DNA from: Paracidovorax avenae
GTDB taxonomy: Bacteria; Pseudomonadota; Gammaproteobacteria; Burkholderiales; Burkholderiaceae_C
Assembly: GCF_040892545.1 (NCBI RefSeq)
Contig: NZ_CP156079.1
Location: 4,809,501-4,873,500 of the forward strand
Reading direction: 5' to 3'
DNA: 64,000 bases
Shown here: piece by piece, positions 26,285 through 35,769 of the stretch
Numbering within the stretch: the first letter of the stretch is position 1
Layout: the number at the start of each line of letters is the position of its first letter
Notes under the pieces: model-generated
Seen by the model: only the letters and a program-made list of their open reading frames with translations
Database searches by the model: none
What the model was told of the DNA's origin: nothing
Made by a program: the position numbers and the translations under genes

Positions 26285-28123
26285 TCATGTCACCGTAGCC
26301 AGGTCGCTCGCGAAGGCGAAGCATTCTGCGCCGCCGTTCCGGCCGCGGCGCTTGCTGGCGTACATGGCAGCGTCTGCGGCGCGCAGCAGGGGTTCCAGGG
26401 CCCAGCCGTCGCCGGGATGGCTGGCGATGCCCACGCTGAGGCCCACGGACAGTTGCCGGCCCTCGAAGCCGAGGGGGACGGCCACGGCGCGGGCCATGGC
26501 GCGGGCCTTGTCCGCGAGGGCCTGGCGCGGCGGAGCGCCGGCCAGCAGCACGGCGAATTCGTCGCCGCTCAGGCGCGCGACCAGGTCGCCCTCGCGCAGC
26601 AGGGCGCGCAGGCGCTGCACCAGGGCCACCAGCACGGCGTCGCCCGCCGCGTGGCCATGGGTATCGTTCACGGCCTTGAAGCCGTCCAGGTCCAGCAGCA
26701 TCAGCGTGAACGGCTCGCCGGCCTCCAGCGCCGCTTCGGCCCGGCGCGCCAGCCCGGCGCGGTTGGCCGCGCCCGTGAGGGCATCCGTGCCCAGCACCTC
26801 CACCAGTTCGCGGGTGCGCCGGCCGAGGGCCTGCTCCGACATGCGGAGCAGGCGCAGGCGCGACGCCATGGCGGCGGCGAAGATGACGGCTTCCGCCACG
26901 AGCGCGGCCTGGGTCAGGTCCATCTGGCCCGGCTTCCAGGCCACCCAGCCCCAGCTCGCGACGATGATCGCGCAGATGCCCAGCAACAGCAGCAGGACGC
27001 CGGCGCTGTAGAGCACGGCGGGCCAGTAGCGCCGGCGCACCGCGATCAGCGCCCCGGCGGCCAGCACCACGGTGGACACCATCACCGAGGCCTGCACGGC
27101 CCGGAACAGCCAGAGTGGATGGGGGCCGAACAGCCCGTACACGGTCGCCGCGCCCAGCGCCGCGACGAGCGCGAGCACCAGGCGGTCGATGCGCGGCGCA
27201 TAGTGCGAGAGGCGCAGCAGGCTGCGCCCGAACAGCAGCTTGGACATGGCCCAGAGCGGTGGTGCGAGCGTGTAGAACAGGCCCGCCGCCGCCGGCCAGT
27301 GGGCGAACGGATAGCGCAGCGTGTGCCCGTTCAGGCTGGCGAGCGCCAGCAGGGCGCAGGCGCACGAGAGCGAATACCAGGCATAGATGCCTTCACGGAA
27401 GACCGCCAGCATCGCGAGACTGAACGCCAGCAGGCCCAGCAGCAAGCCATAGCAGGCGCCGTCGAACATGCGCTTGTCCTGGGTGGCCTGCAGGTAGTCG
27501 GCCAGGTCCCAGGCCGTGGCGGCATAGAAGCGCGCGAAGGTCGATTCCACCCGGAAGTACGCCGTGTAGGTCTGCGCATCCTGCAGCCGGAAGCGCCAGG
27601 CCATCTGTTCCGATCCCGCCGGTCGCGTGGACCACGGATGGCGCACGCCCGTCACCACCGGCGGCGCCAGCGCGCGGCCATCCGGGTCGTAGGGACCGTA
27701 GAAGCGCAGTTCGTGGGTGGACACCGTGGGCACGACCAGCAGCCATTCGCGCTGCGCGTCCGCCGGATCGGCCAGGCGCAGCTGCACGCGGAACCAGAGC
27801 ACCCGGTCGGCCTCGGCGCCCCGCAGCGGATCATCGGGATGCACGAAGTGCGCCGCGTTTCCCGGCGCGAGCACGTCGCCGATGCCGAGGCGGCGCCCCG
27901 GATCTTCCAGCACCTCCATGTGGGGCACGAGCGAGACGCCGCCCTCGCGCGCAGCGAGCACTGCCGGCTCGACGGCTCCGGCGCGCGCGGCCGGGTGCAC
28001 CATCGCCAGGCAGAGCCAGGCCAGGGCGGCGCGCAACAGCAGCAGGCGGAAGAACGGGAAGACCGGCACGGATCGCGAAAAAAGCTGGGGGCGGATTGTG
28101 CCGCAGGCCGCCCGGCGCTGCAT
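26285..28123 (-). CDS. 7TMR-DISM diguanylate cyclase
   Basis: A protein of about 612 residues making cyclic di-GMP. After a signal-anchor-like helix comes a 7TMR-DISMED2 periplasmic domain (about residues 50-185, VLWFRVQLRL, LRFYGPYDPDGR). Seven membrane helices of 7TMR-DISM type follow, then a short coiled coil and a GGDEF domain with active-site SGDEF. An intact inhibitory RxxD (REGD) lies five residues before it, so feedback inhibition by c-di-GMP is expected. It also has DALTGAANRAG and LLDLDGFKAVNDTHGHAAGD. The start is uncertain: ATG 28123, GTG 28069 or ATG 28162, none with a clear ribosome site. A periplasmic carbohydrate-like ligand is possible for this sensor type. Confidence 0.9.
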   Translation of the reverse strand: MQRRAACGTIRPQLFSRSVPVFPFFRLLLLRAALAWLCLAMVHPAARAGAVEPAVLAAREGGVSLVPHMEVLEDPGRRLGIGDVLAPGNAAHFVHPDDPLRGAEADRVLWFRVQLRLADPADAQREWLLVVPTVSTHELRFYGPYDPDGRALAPPVVTGVRHPWSTRPAGSEQMAWRFRLQDAQTYTAYFRVESTFARFYAATAWDLADYLQATQDKRMFDGACYGLLLGLLAFSLAMLAVFREGIYAWYSLSCACALLALASLNGHTLRYPFAHWPAAAGLFYTLAPPLWAMSKLLFGRSLLRLSHYAPRIDRLVLALVAALGAATVYGLFGPHPLWLFRAVQASVMVSTVVLAAGALIAVRRRYWPAVLYSAGVLLLLLGICAIIVASWGWVAWKPGQMDLTQAALVAEAVIFAAAMASRLRLLRMSEQALGRRTRELVEVLGTDALTGAANRAGLARRAEAALEAGEPFTLMLLDLDGFKAVNDTHGHAAGDAVLVALVQRLRALLREGDLVARLSGDEFAVLLAGAPPRQALADKARAMARAVAVPLGFEGRQLSVGLSVGIASHPGDGWALEPLLRAADAAMYASKRRGRNGGAECFAFASDLATVT

Positions 28124-28225
28124 TGATGCGCGGCATGTATCAATCGGCGGGACATACGGCATTGGCAGGCGCGGCGCATGGCCCTAGCATCGGCCTTCCC
28201 TTTCCACCCCCTGCGAGTGCGGCCC

Positions 28226-28912
28226 ATGCTCCAGCTCTACATCGGCAACAAGAACTATTCCTCCTGGTCCATGCGCCCCTGGGTGCTGCTGCGCGAGGCC
28301 GGCATTCCCTTCGAGGAAGTGGCCCTGCGCTTCGACAGCTTCGAGCCCGGCTCGCGCTTCAAGCAGGCCCTGCAGGCCGTGAGCCCCACCGGCAAGGTGC
28401 CCGTGCTGGTCGATGGCGGCACCACCGTGTGGGACACGCTGGCCATCGCCGAATACGTCGCGGAACGCCATCCCGACAAGCACCTGTGGCCGCAGGACCC
28501 GGCCGCCCGTGCGCAGGCGCGCAGCGTGACCGCCGAGATGCACAGCGGCTTCGGCGCACTGCGCAGCGCCTGCCCCATGAACATCGAGGCCCACCTGCCG
28601 GAGACGGGTGCCCTGCTCTGGCGCGACCGGCCCGGCGTGCGCGCCGACGTGCAGCGCCTCGTGGAGATGTGGGGTGCCCTCCTGCGCGAGCACGGAGGCC
28701 CGCTGCTCTTCGGGAGCCAGTTCACCATCGCGGACGCCTTCTTCGCACCCGTCTGCATGCGACTGCGCACCTATGCCCTGCCGGTGCCGGAGCCGATCGC
28801 CGCCTATGTGGAGCATGTGGCCTCACGGCCCGGCGTGAAGGCGTGGATCGACGCGGCGCTGGTCGAGCAGGACTTCCTGGATTTCGAGGAACCCTACCGG
28901 CTCGGGCGCTGA
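28226..28912 (+). CDS. glutathione S-transferase family protein
   Basis: A 228-residue GST. The N-terminal thioredoxin-like domain starts LQLYIGNKNYSSWSMRPWVLL. The Ser of NYSSWSMRPW is the likely glutathione-activating residue. VSPTGKVPVLVDGG and the cis-Pro/TLAIAEYVAER glutathione site follow. The C-terminal helical domain has the N-capping FTIADAFFAPVCMRL. Family members conjugate or reduce small electrophiles in the cytoplasm. The substrate is unknown. The ATG at 28226 is chosen because the fold begins there. An ATG at 28178 would add 16 residues. Confidence 0.9.
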   Translation: MLQLYIGNKNYSSWSMRPWVLLREAGIPFEEVALRFDSFEPGSRFKQALQAVSPTGKVPVLVDGGTTVWDTLAIAEYVAERHPDKHLWPQDPAARAQARSVTAEMHSGFGALRSACPMNIEAHLPETGALLWRDRPGVRADVQRLVEMWGALLREHGGPLLFGSQFTIADAFFAPVCMRLRTYALPVPEPIAAYVEHVASRPGVKAWIDAALVEQDFLDFEEPYRLGR

Positions 28913-28957
28913 CGCCGGGGCCCGTGCGGCCCCGCGGCGCACTCCGGCTTCCCGGAG

Positions 28958-29419
28958 TCAGCCCTGGCGGAACTGCTTGCGCAGGAAGGCCCGGTGCCGC
29001 GCGATGTGCGCCATCTGCGCCGGTGCGATGGAGCCGCCCAGGTCCTCGTCCTCGGTATTGAGCACCCGGTTCGCGCAGGCCAGCGCCCGGGCCACCACCT
29101 CTTCCTGGGGCACGCCCTGCTGCGTGGCGAGTTCCATCGCCACGCTGCGCATGGCGCGCTGCGACAGCACCCACATCGCGGCGAAGGCGTCCCATGCCGC
29201 CGCCGTTTCCTTGAACCGGTCGCGTTCGGCCAGGATCTCGCTCAGCGGCTTGTCCAGCACTTCCTGCAGCGACTCCAGCCGCTGCTTCAGGGCCTCGGCC
29301 TCCTCCTCGCGGCGCAGCGCCTCCACGGCCGCGTTGGCGGCGGCATCCGGCGATTCCGGCACGGGCACGCTGCCGTCGGGGTTCATCTGGGCGATGGTGA
29401 GGGAGGAGGACAGGGACAT
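28958..29419 (-). CDS. conserved coiled-coil-like protein of unknown function
   Basis: A 153-residue cytoplasmic protein. After a short N terminus ([19 protein letters not shown]) a charged helix ([23 protein letters not shown]) likely forms a coiled coil. A helical domain with [22 protein letters not shown] and [13 protein letters not shown] follows, ending in [10 protein letters not shown]. There is no catalytic motif. It is divergent from cca by 98 bases. The frame is open to 29482, but the ATG at 29419 follows CTGTCC-poor leader DNA and gives the natural start of the ordered part. Confidence 0.65.
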   Translation of the reverse strand: MSLSSSLTIAQMNPDGSVPVPESPDAAANAAVEALRREEEAEALKQRLESLQEVLDKPLSEILAERDRFKETAAAWDAFAAMWVLSQRAMRSVAMELATQQGVPQEEVVARALACANRVLNTEDEDLGGSIAPAQMAHIARHRAFLRKQFRQG

Positions 29420-29517
29420 GGCAGACGGGCAGAAAGGATCGCGCCGAATATACCGGCCGGTGCCTGCGCAGGCGCAGCGCATGCAGCAACGCCCGCCCGC
29501 CGCCGTACACTGCCCGC

Positions 29518-30777
29518 ATGCAGATCTACATGGTGGGCGGCGCCGTGCGCGACCGGCTTCTGGGCCGCCCGGTGAACGACCGCGACTGGGTGGTGGTGGG
29601 TGCCACGCCCGACGACCTGGCCGCGCGTGGCTTCCTGCCCGTGGGGCGCGATTTTCCCGTCTTCCTCCACCCCGAAACGCGCGAGGAATACGCGCTGGCG
29701 CGCACCGAGCGCAAGAGCGGGCGGGGCTACCGTGGCTTCGTGGTGGACACGGCCGCGGACGTGACGCTGGAGCAGGACCTGTCGCGCCGTGATCTCACCA
29801 TCAACGCGATGGCGGTGCGCGGCGAGGATGCTGCTGCAGGGGATCTGGTCGATCCCTACGGGGGCGCACGCGACCTGCAGGCAAAGCTGCTGCGCCACGT
29901 GACCGATGCCTTCCGCGAAGACCCGGTGCGCATCCTGCGCGTGGCGCGCTTCGCAGCGCGCTTCGCCGATTTCTCCGTCGCCCCCGAGACGATGGCGCTC
30001 ATGCGGGAGATGGTCGATGCCGGCGAGGCGGGCGACCTCGTTCCCGAGCGCGTCTGGCAGGAGATCGCGCGTGGCCTGATGGAAACCGCCCCGTCGCGCA
30101 TGTTCGAGGTGCTGCGCGGCTGCGGCGCTCTGGCCGTGCTGCTGCCCGAACTGGACCGGCTCTGGGGCGTTCCGCAGCGTGCCGAATACCATCCCGAGGT
30201 GGACACCGGCGTGCACGTGATGATGGTGCTGGACATGGCCGCGCGGCTGCAGGCGCCGCTGCCGGTGCGCTTCGCCTGCCTGGTCCACGACCTGGGCAAG
30301 GGCACGACGCCGGCCGACGTGCTGCCGCGCCATATCGGGCACGAGCAGCGCAGCGCCGCCCTGCTGGCCGATGTGTGCGAGCGCCTGCGGGTACCGGTGG
30401 AGTGCCGCGAGACCGCGGACGTGGTGGCGCGCGAGCATGGCAACGTCCACCGCAGCGCGGAACTGGGCGCGGCGGCCCTGGTGCGGCTGCTGGAGCGCTG
30501 CGACGCGCTGCGCAAACCTGCCCGTTTCGCCGACGTGCTGCTGGCCTGCGAATGCGACGCGCGCGGCCGGCTGGGATTCGAGGAAACGCCCTATCCGCAG
30601 CGCGCGCGCCTGCTGGGCGCGCTGCAGGCGGCACGCTCGGTCGATACCGCCGCCGTGGCCGCGAGGGCCCAGGCCCGCGGCGCCGCCGGACCGCAGGTGG
30701 GCGAATGGATCCGCCGGGCACGCGGCGACGCGGTGCAGGAGTGGATGGCGGCACAGCCACCGGCGGCCGGGGGCTGA
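29518..30777 (+). CDS. cca: multifunctional CCA-adding enzyme
   Basis: A 419-residue tRNA nucleotidyltransferase of the gammaproteobacterial-type class II, adding CCA to tRNA 3' ends without template. The N-terminal head domain has [13 protein letters not shown], the metal-binding DRDWVVVG, and [11 protein letters not shown]. The neck segment [18 protein letters not shown] follows, and then an HD domain ([23 protein letters not shown]) that in E. coli gives phosphatase and phosphodiesterase activities. The start codon is the ATG at 29518. It converges with trxC at a 26-base gap. Confidence 0.95.
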   Translation: MQIYMVGGAVRDRLLGRPVNDRDWVVVGATPDDLAARGFLPVGRDFPVFLHPETREEYALARTERKSGRGYRGFVVDTAADVTLEQDLSRRDLTINAMAVRGEDAAAGDLVDPYGGARDLQAKLLRHVTDAFREDPVRILRVARFAARFADFSVAPETMALMREMVDAGEAGDLVPERVWQEIARGLMETAPSRMFEVLRGCGALAVLLPELDRLWGVPQRAEYHPEVDTGVHVMMVLDMAARLQAPLPVRFACLVHDLGKGTTPADVLPRHIGHEQRSAALLADVCERLRVPVECRETADVVAREHGNVHRSAELGAAALVRLLERCDALRKPARFADVLLACECDARGRLGFEETPYPQRARLLGALQAARSVDTAAVAARAQARGAAGPQVGEWIRRARGDAVQEWMAAQPPAAGG

Positions 30778-30803
30778 CGGTCTCCTGCCGCCGGCCTTCG
30801 GCG

Positions 30804-31259
30804 TCAGGCGCCGCCGGCCGTCCGCACCCAGCGCGCGATGTCGGCGGCGCCCAGCGCCCCCGAGATGCGCGCGACCTCCCGTCCCTGGCGGAACATCACC
30901 ATCGTCGGGATGCTGCGGATGCCCAGGCGCGCCCCGATGGCGGGATGCGCCTCGGTGTCGAGCTTGGCGAGCCGCACGCCCGGCTCGAGCGACCGCGCCG
31001 CCTGCGCGAAGGCCGGCGCCATGGTGCGGCAGGGACCGCACCATGGCGCCCAGAAATCCACCACCACCGGAATGTGGCTGCGTTCGGTGTGGCGCCCGAA
31101 GGAAGCATCGTCGAGCGCCACGGGCTCGCCCGTGAAAAGAGGCCGGTGGCACTGACCGCAGTCCGCCTCCACCGTGCCGGGCGGCGCAGCCAGGCGGTCG
31201 GCCGCGATGCGGTTGGTGGTGTGGCAGTGCGGGCAGACGATGTGCAGGGATTCGGGCAT
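30804..31259 (-). CDS. trxC: thioredoxin 2
   Basis: A 151-residue thioredoxin with an N-terminal zinc ribbon (CPHCH near residue 9 and CGQCH near 34) and a thioredoxin fold with active site WAPWCGPCRTMAP (about residue 71) and cis-Pro in IRSIPTMVMF. This layout defines TrxC, a zinc- and redox-sensitive cytoplasmic reductant often induced by oxidative stress. It is divergent from otsB with a 123-base gap. Confidence 0.95.
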   Translation of the reverse strand: MPESLHIVCPHCHTTNRIAADRLAAPPGTVEADCGQCHRPLFTGEPVALDDASFGRHTERSHIPVVVDFWAPWCGPCRTMAPAFAQAARSLEPGVRLAKLDTEAHPAIGARLGIRSIPTMVMFRQGREVARISGALGAADIARWVRTAGGA

Positions 31260-31382
31260 GGCGGCAGATGCGCGGCGACACCCGTGTTTTCAAGCCGCGC
31301 CCGCGGCGGCTGCGGCGCGCCTACAGGGCGCCAGCCTCGCGGACTACAGGCTCGGCAATGCCATCTGGTAAGGTATGCGCCA

Positions 31383-32120
31383 ATGCAAAAGCCACCGTTG
31401 CTGACCGCGCACCATGCGCTGTTTCTCGACTTCGACGGCACGCTTGCCGACATTGCACCGCACCCTGATGCGGTGCAGGTCCATCCTGGCGTGGTGCCGG
31501 CCCTGCGGGTCCTGCACGAACGCCTGGATGGCGCCCTGGCCATCGCCACGGGCCGCACGCAGGCCGATATCGACCACTTCCTCAGCCCCCTGCAGCTGCC
31601 GCTGGCCTGCGAACACGGCGCCCAGTACCGGATGGGCAACGGCGTCGTCGGCGGCGTGCCGGCGCCCGACCTCGCCCCCGTGGTGCGGGCCGTGCAGCCG
31701 CTGCTGGACCGCTATCCCGCGCTGGTGCTGGAGCGCAAGAGCGCGGGCATGGCCCTGCACTACCGCCAGGCGGTGGAACTGGAGCCGCTGTGCCGCGCGG
31801 CGCTCGAGCATGCATTGGCGCAGGCGCCCGGCCTGGAGCTCATGCAGGGCAAGTGCGTGCTGGAGATCAAGCCCTCCGGGCCGAACAAGGGCCGGGCGAT
31901 CGCCGACTTCATGCGCCAGGCGCCCTTCGCAGGCCGCATCCCCGTGTTCGCCGGGGACGACGTGACCGACGAATACGGCTTCGAGGCCGCGCAGGTGCTC
32001 GGCGGCATCGGCATCAAGATCGGACCGGGCGAAACCCGGGCGCTCGCGCGCTGCGACGACACCACGGAGTTGCGTGAATGGCTGTTCCAGATGGCATCGC
32101 CGGAAGGGTTCCCCGCATGA
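31383..32120 (+). CDS. otsB: trehalose-6-phosphate phosphatase
   Basis: A 245-residue HAD-superfamily phosphatase converting trehalose 6-phosphate to trehalose. Motif I is FLDFDGTLADI (nucleophile Asp about residue 15). The cap domain contains ERKSAGMALHYRQ and LEIKPSGPNKGRAI. Motif IV is FAGDDVTDEYGFE. The stop overlaps the start of the GH15 gene by ATGA. It forms a cluster with that gene and otsA, making trehalose as an osmolyte or stress protectant. It starts with the ATG at 31383, 124 bases from the divergent trxC. Confidence 0.95.
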   Translation: MQKPPLLTAHHALFLDFDGTLADIAPHPDAVQVHPGVVPALRVLHERLDGALAIATGRTQADIDHFLSPLQLPLACEHGAQYRMGNGVVGGVPAPDLAPVVRAVQPLLDRYPALVLERKSAGMALHYRQAVELEPLCRAALEHALAQAPGLELMQGKCVLEIKPSGPNKGRAIADFMRQAPFAGRIPVFAGDDVTDEYGFEAAQVLGGIGIKIGPGETRALARCDDTTELREWLFQMASPEGFPA

Positions 32121-34060
32121 CCTCTCCCACCTCCACGCCCCCTGCGTCCCCCCCGCCCCCGGCATCCGCCGCCGCCAGCGCCGCAGCCGCCGCCGCGGCC
32201 AGCGCGCCGCCCTTCGCCGACGGCAACCTCGGGCTGTCGCACGACCCGCTGCCGCGCCCGCCGGGCTTCGCGGCCCCCGGGGAGGCCTCGCTGTCGCTCG
32301 GCATGGTGGGCAACTGCTCGGTCAGCGCGCTGGTGGACGCGAACGCCCACATCGTGTGGTGCTGCCTGCCGCGCTTCGACGGCGACCCGGTGTTCAACGC
32401 CCTCATCCAGCCCGGCGAACAGGGCAGCCGCTTCGCGATCGAACTGGAAGACCAGGTCGAGAGCCGCCAGTGGTATGAACCCAATACCGCGGTACTGCGC
32501 ACGCGCCTGACGGACCGCTCGGGCAACAGCATCGAGGTGACCGATTTCGCGCCGCGCTTTTACGCACGGTCGCGCTTCTTCCGACCGATGCTGCTGGTGC
32601 GCCGCATACGCCCCGTGCAGGGCTCGCCGCGCATCCGCGTGACGGCGAACGTGCGTTTTGGCTGGGGCAGCGAGAAGCCCGGCATCACGCGCGGCAGCAA
32701 CCACGTGCGCTTCGTGGGCGCGGACCAGACGCTGCGGCTGAACACCGATGCGCCGCTCTCGCACGTGCTCTCGGGCCAGCCGTTCGTCATCTCGCGCGAG
32801 TACAACTTCCTGCTCGGGGCGGATGAATCGCTGCCCTTCGGCATCGCGGACACCGCACGCTCCTACGAGCAGGAGACCGTCGCCTACTGGCGCCAGTGGA
32901 CGCAGCGCCTGGCGGTGCCGCTGGAATGGCAGGACGCCGTGATCCGCGCGGCGATCACGCTCAAGCTCTCGCTCTACGAGGACACCGGTGCGATCGTCGC
33001 GGCCATGACCACGAGCATCCCCGAATCCGCCCACAGCGGCCGCAACTGGGACTACCGTTATTGCTGGCTGCGCGACGCGTTCTTCGTGGTGCGTGCGCTC
33101 AACAGCCTGTCCGAGACGGCCACGATGGAGGACTACCTGCGCTGGCTGAGCAACGTGGTGGCGGAGACCAGCAGCGGCCACATCCAGCCGCTCTACGGCA
33201 TCGGCCTGGAGCGGGAATTGCCCGAGTACTTCGTGCCGCAACTGGCCGGCTACCGCGGCATGGGCCCGGTGCGCGTGGGCAACCAGGCGGCGGAGCATTT
33301 CCAGCACGACGTGTACGGCAACATCGTGCTCGGCGCGGCCCAGGCCTTCCATGACCGGCGCCTGCTGCATCCGGCCGGCCCGGCCGAGTTCGCGCGCATG
33401 GAGCAGATCGGCGAGCTGGCCGTGAAGGTATACGGCACGCCGGACGCCGGCATGTGGGAGCTGCGCACGCGCGCGCGGGTGCACACCTCCTCCGCACTCA
33501 TGAGCTGGGCCGCGTGCGACCGGCTGGCCAAGATCGCCGACTCGCTGCAGCTGTCCGACCGCGCCGGCTACTGGCACGGCCACGCGCGGCGCATGAAGGA
33601 AGAGATCCTGGAGAAGTCCTGGAGCGACAAGCGCCAGGCCTTCGCGGAAAGCTTCGGCGGCAGCGAGCTGGACGCCAGCGTGCTGCTGATGGCCGAGGTG
33701 GGCCTGATCGATCCGCGCGACCCGCGCTTCGTGAGCACCGTGGACGCCATGGAGCAGACGCTCTGCGACGGCCCCTACATGCGCCGCTACGAGGCCGCGG
33801 ACGACTTCGGCAAGCCCGACACGGCCTTCAATATCTGCACGTTCTGGCGCATCGACGCCCTGGCGCGCATCGGCCGCCGCAGCCAGGCCCGCGAGATCTT
33901 CGAGGCCATGCTCGCGGCCCGCAACCCGCTGGGCCTGCTGTCGGAAGACACGCACGCGCAGACGGGCGAGATGTGGGGCAACTTCCCGCAGACCTATTCC
34001 ATGGTGGGCATCATCAATGCCGCCATGCGCCTGTCGGCACCCTGGGACAGCGTGATCTGA
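32117..34060 (+). CDS. glycoside hydrolase family 15 protein
   Basis: A 647-residue GH15 enzyme. The first 60 residues are a Pro/Ala/Ser-rich tail, then an N-terminal beta-sandwich-like domain (LGMVGNCSVSALVDANAHIVW) and an (alpha/alpha)6 barrel. Barrel motifs are RNWDYRYCWLRDAFFVV (acid region) and LLSEDTHAQTGEMWGNFPQTYS (base Glu region). GH15 members are glucoamylases or trehalases. In actinobacteria a similar protein is a trehalase. Lying between otsB and otsA with ATGA coupling, it is probably connected with trehalose turnover, but activity must be tested. No signal peptide, so it acts in the cytoplasm. Confidence 0.9.
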   Translation: MTSPTSTPPASPPPPASAAASAAAAAAASAPPFADGNLGLSHDPLPRPPGFAAPGEASLSLGMVGNCSVSALVDANAHIVWCCLPRFDGDPVFNALIQPGEQGSRFAIELEDQVESRQWYEPNTAVLRTRLTDRSGNSIEVTDFAPRFYARSRFFRPMLLVRRIRPVQGSPRIRVTANVRFGWGSEKPGITRGSNHVRFVGADQTLRLNTDAPLSHVLSGQPFVISREYNFLLGADESLPFGIADTARSYEQETVAYWRQWTQRLAVPLEWQDAVIRAAITLKLSLYEDTGAIVAAMTTSIPESAHSGRNWDYRYCWLRDAFFVVRALNSLSETATMEDYLRWLSNVVAETSSGHIQPLYGIGLERELPEYFVPQLAGYRGMGPVRVGNQAAEHFQHDVYGNIVLGAAQAFHDRRLLHPAGPAEFARMEQIGELAVKVYGTPDAGMWELRTRARVHTSSALMSWAACDRLAKIADSLQLSDRAGYWHGHARRMKEEILEKSWSDKRQAFAESFGGSELDASVLLMAEVGLIDPRDPRFVSTVDAMEQTLCDGPYMRRYEAADDFGKPDTAFNICTFWRIDALARIGRRSQAREIFEAMLAARNPLGLLSEDTHAQTGEMWGNFPQTYSMVGIINAAMRLSAPWDSVI

Positions 34061-34096
34061 CAGGCACCCGCCTGGATTGAACAACAAGGAATCCCC

Positions 34097-35476
34097 ATGA
34101 GCCGACTCGTCGTCATTTCCAACCGCATCGCCGATCCCCGCAAACCCGCCGCAGGGGGACTGGCCGTGGCCCTGGGCGAGACGCTGAGCCGCACCGGCGG
34201 CATGTGGTTCGGCTGGAGCGGCACCATCACCGAGGACGGTGTGCCCGGCGAGGGCAAGCTGCAGACGCGGCAGGCGGGCGGCGTGACGCTGGCCACGGTG
34301 GACCTGTGCCAGGAAGACCACGACAGCTACTACGCGGGCTACAGCAACAGCGTCCTGTGGCCGGTGTTCCACTACCGGCTGGACCTGGCCGATTTCAATG
34401 CGGGCTACATCGCGGGCTACCGGCGCGTGAACCAGATGTTCGCGCGCAAGCTGCTGCCGCTGCTGAAGGACGACGACATCCTCTGGGTGCACGACTACCA
34501 CCTGATCCCGCTCGCGGCCGAGCTGCGCGCACTCGGCTGCAAGCAGCGCATCGGCTTTTTCCTGCACATCCCCGTGCCGCCGCCGCTCATCATGGCGGCC
34601 ATCCCGCAGCACGAATGGCTGATGCGCTCGCTGTTCGCCTACGACCTCGTGGGCCTGCAGAGCGAGGCGGACGTGTCCCACTTCACGCAGTACCTGAGGA
34701 CCGAAGGCGGCGCCGAAAGCGTGGGCCCGCAGCGGCTGCGCGCCTTCGGCGGCACGGTGCAGGTAGGGGCCTTCCCGATCGGCATCGACGTGGACGAGTT
34801 CTCGCGCCTCACCGCCGCACCGGACGCCGTGCAGACCTACGAGGCGATGAAGAACGAGTATTCGCGCCGCCGCCTGCTGATGGGCATCGACCGGCTGGAT
34901 TACTCCAAGGGCATTCCGCAGCGGGTGCGGGCCTTCCGCGAACTGCTGGCCCGCTATCCCGAGAACCAGCACAGCGCCACGCTCATCATGATCGCGTCCC
35001 CGACGCGCGACAGCGTGAACGCCTATGCCGACCTGCGGCACGAACTCGAGGGCCTGTGCGGAGCCATCAACGGCGACCACGGCGACCTGGACTGGATGCC
35101 CGTGCGCTACATCCACCGCACCGTGGCCCGCAAGCGCGTGCCCGGGCTGTGCCGGGCCTCGGCCGTGGGGCTGGTCACGCCGCTGCGCGACGGCATGAAC
35201 CTCGTCGCCAAGGAATACGTGGCGGCGCAGGATCCGGAAGACCCGGGCGTGCTCGTGCTCTCGCGCTTCGCGGGTGCGGCGGAGCAGATGAAGGAGGCGC
35301 TGCTGGTGAATCCGTACGACACCCAGGGCATGGCCGACTGCATCCAGACCGCGCTGCGCATGCCGCTCGCGGAGCGCCAGCAGCGCCATCAGGCCCTGAT
35401 GGACCGCATCCGCCGGCACGACATCCACTGGTGGCGGCGCACCTTCCTGGAGGCGCTGGAGAAGGCACAGGACTGA
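34097..35476 (+). CDS. otsA: alpha,alpha-trehalose-phosphate synthase
   Basis: A 459-residue GT20 glycosyltransferase joining UDP-glucose and glucose 6-phosphate to trehalose 6-phosphate. Visible motifs: the N-terminal [20 protein letters not shown] loop, [42 protein letters not shown], and the nucleotide-sugar binding [13 protein letters not shown]. The ATG follows AACAAGGAATCCCC. It lies 36 bases after the GH15 gene. The reaction order in the pathway is OtsA, then OtsB, although otsB comes first in the operon. Confidence 0.96.
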   Translation: MSRLVVISNRIADPRKPAAGGLAVALGETLSRTGGMWFGWSGTITEDGVPGEGKLQTRQAGGVTLATVDLCQEDHDSYYAGYSNSVLWPVFHYRLDLADFNAGYIAGYRRVNQMFARKLLPLLKDDDILWVHDYHLIPLAAELRALGCKQRIGFFLHIPVPPPLIMAAIPQHEWLMRSLFAYDLVGLQSEADVSHFTQYLRTEGGAESVGPQRLRAFGGTVQVGAFPIGIDVDEFSRLTAAPDAVQTYEAMKNEYSRRRLLMGIDRLDYSKGIPQRVRAFRELLARYPENQHSATLIMIASPTRDSVNAYADLRHELEGLCGAINGDHGDLDWMPVRYIHRTVARKRVPGLCRASAVGLVTPLRDGMNLVAKEYVAAQDPEDPGVLVLSRFAGAAEQMKEALLVNPYDTQGMADCIQTALRMPLAERQQRHQALMDRIRRHDIHWWRRTFLEALEKAQD

Positions 35477-35500
35477 GCCGGCCCGCGGCACAATGCGCGC

Positions 35501-35761
35501 ATGGCCCAAGGCAAACGCATCTCCGTGGACATCTCCGAGGACGCCCTGCAGGCGATCCGTGCCCTGGGCGCGGCGGCGAAGCAGGCGCGGCTGGCGGCAG
35601 GCGACGGCCAGGCCGCGGCCGCCGCGCGGCTCGGGATGCATGTGCAGACGATCGGCCGTATCGAGTCCGGCGAACCCGGTGTCGCCATCGGGCACGTCAT
35701 GGGTCTGCTGGCGCTCTACGGGGTCGCCGTCGCCGCCGGCACCCCGGCCGCCGGGCCCTGA
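35501..35761 (+). CDS. Cro/C1-type helix-turn-helix small regulator
   Basis: An 86-residue protein with a helix-turn-helix of the Cro/C1 kind (about residues 26-66). The recognition segment is ARLGMHVQTIGRIESGEPGVAIG, preceded by the family-typical KQARLAAGDGQ helix. The C terminus is short and hydrophobic (GLLALYGVAVAAG). Only 24 bases separate it from otsA, so it may belong to the trehalose transcript. It could regulate it or serve an antitoxin-like role, but no toxin gene is near. It converges with the ROK gene at an eight-base gap. Confidence 0.75.
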   Translation: MAQGKRISVDISEDALQAIRALGAAAKQARLAAGDGQAAAAARLGMHVQTIGRIESGEPGVAIGHVMGLLALYGVAVAAGTPAAGP

Positions 35762-35769
35762 GCCTGCGC

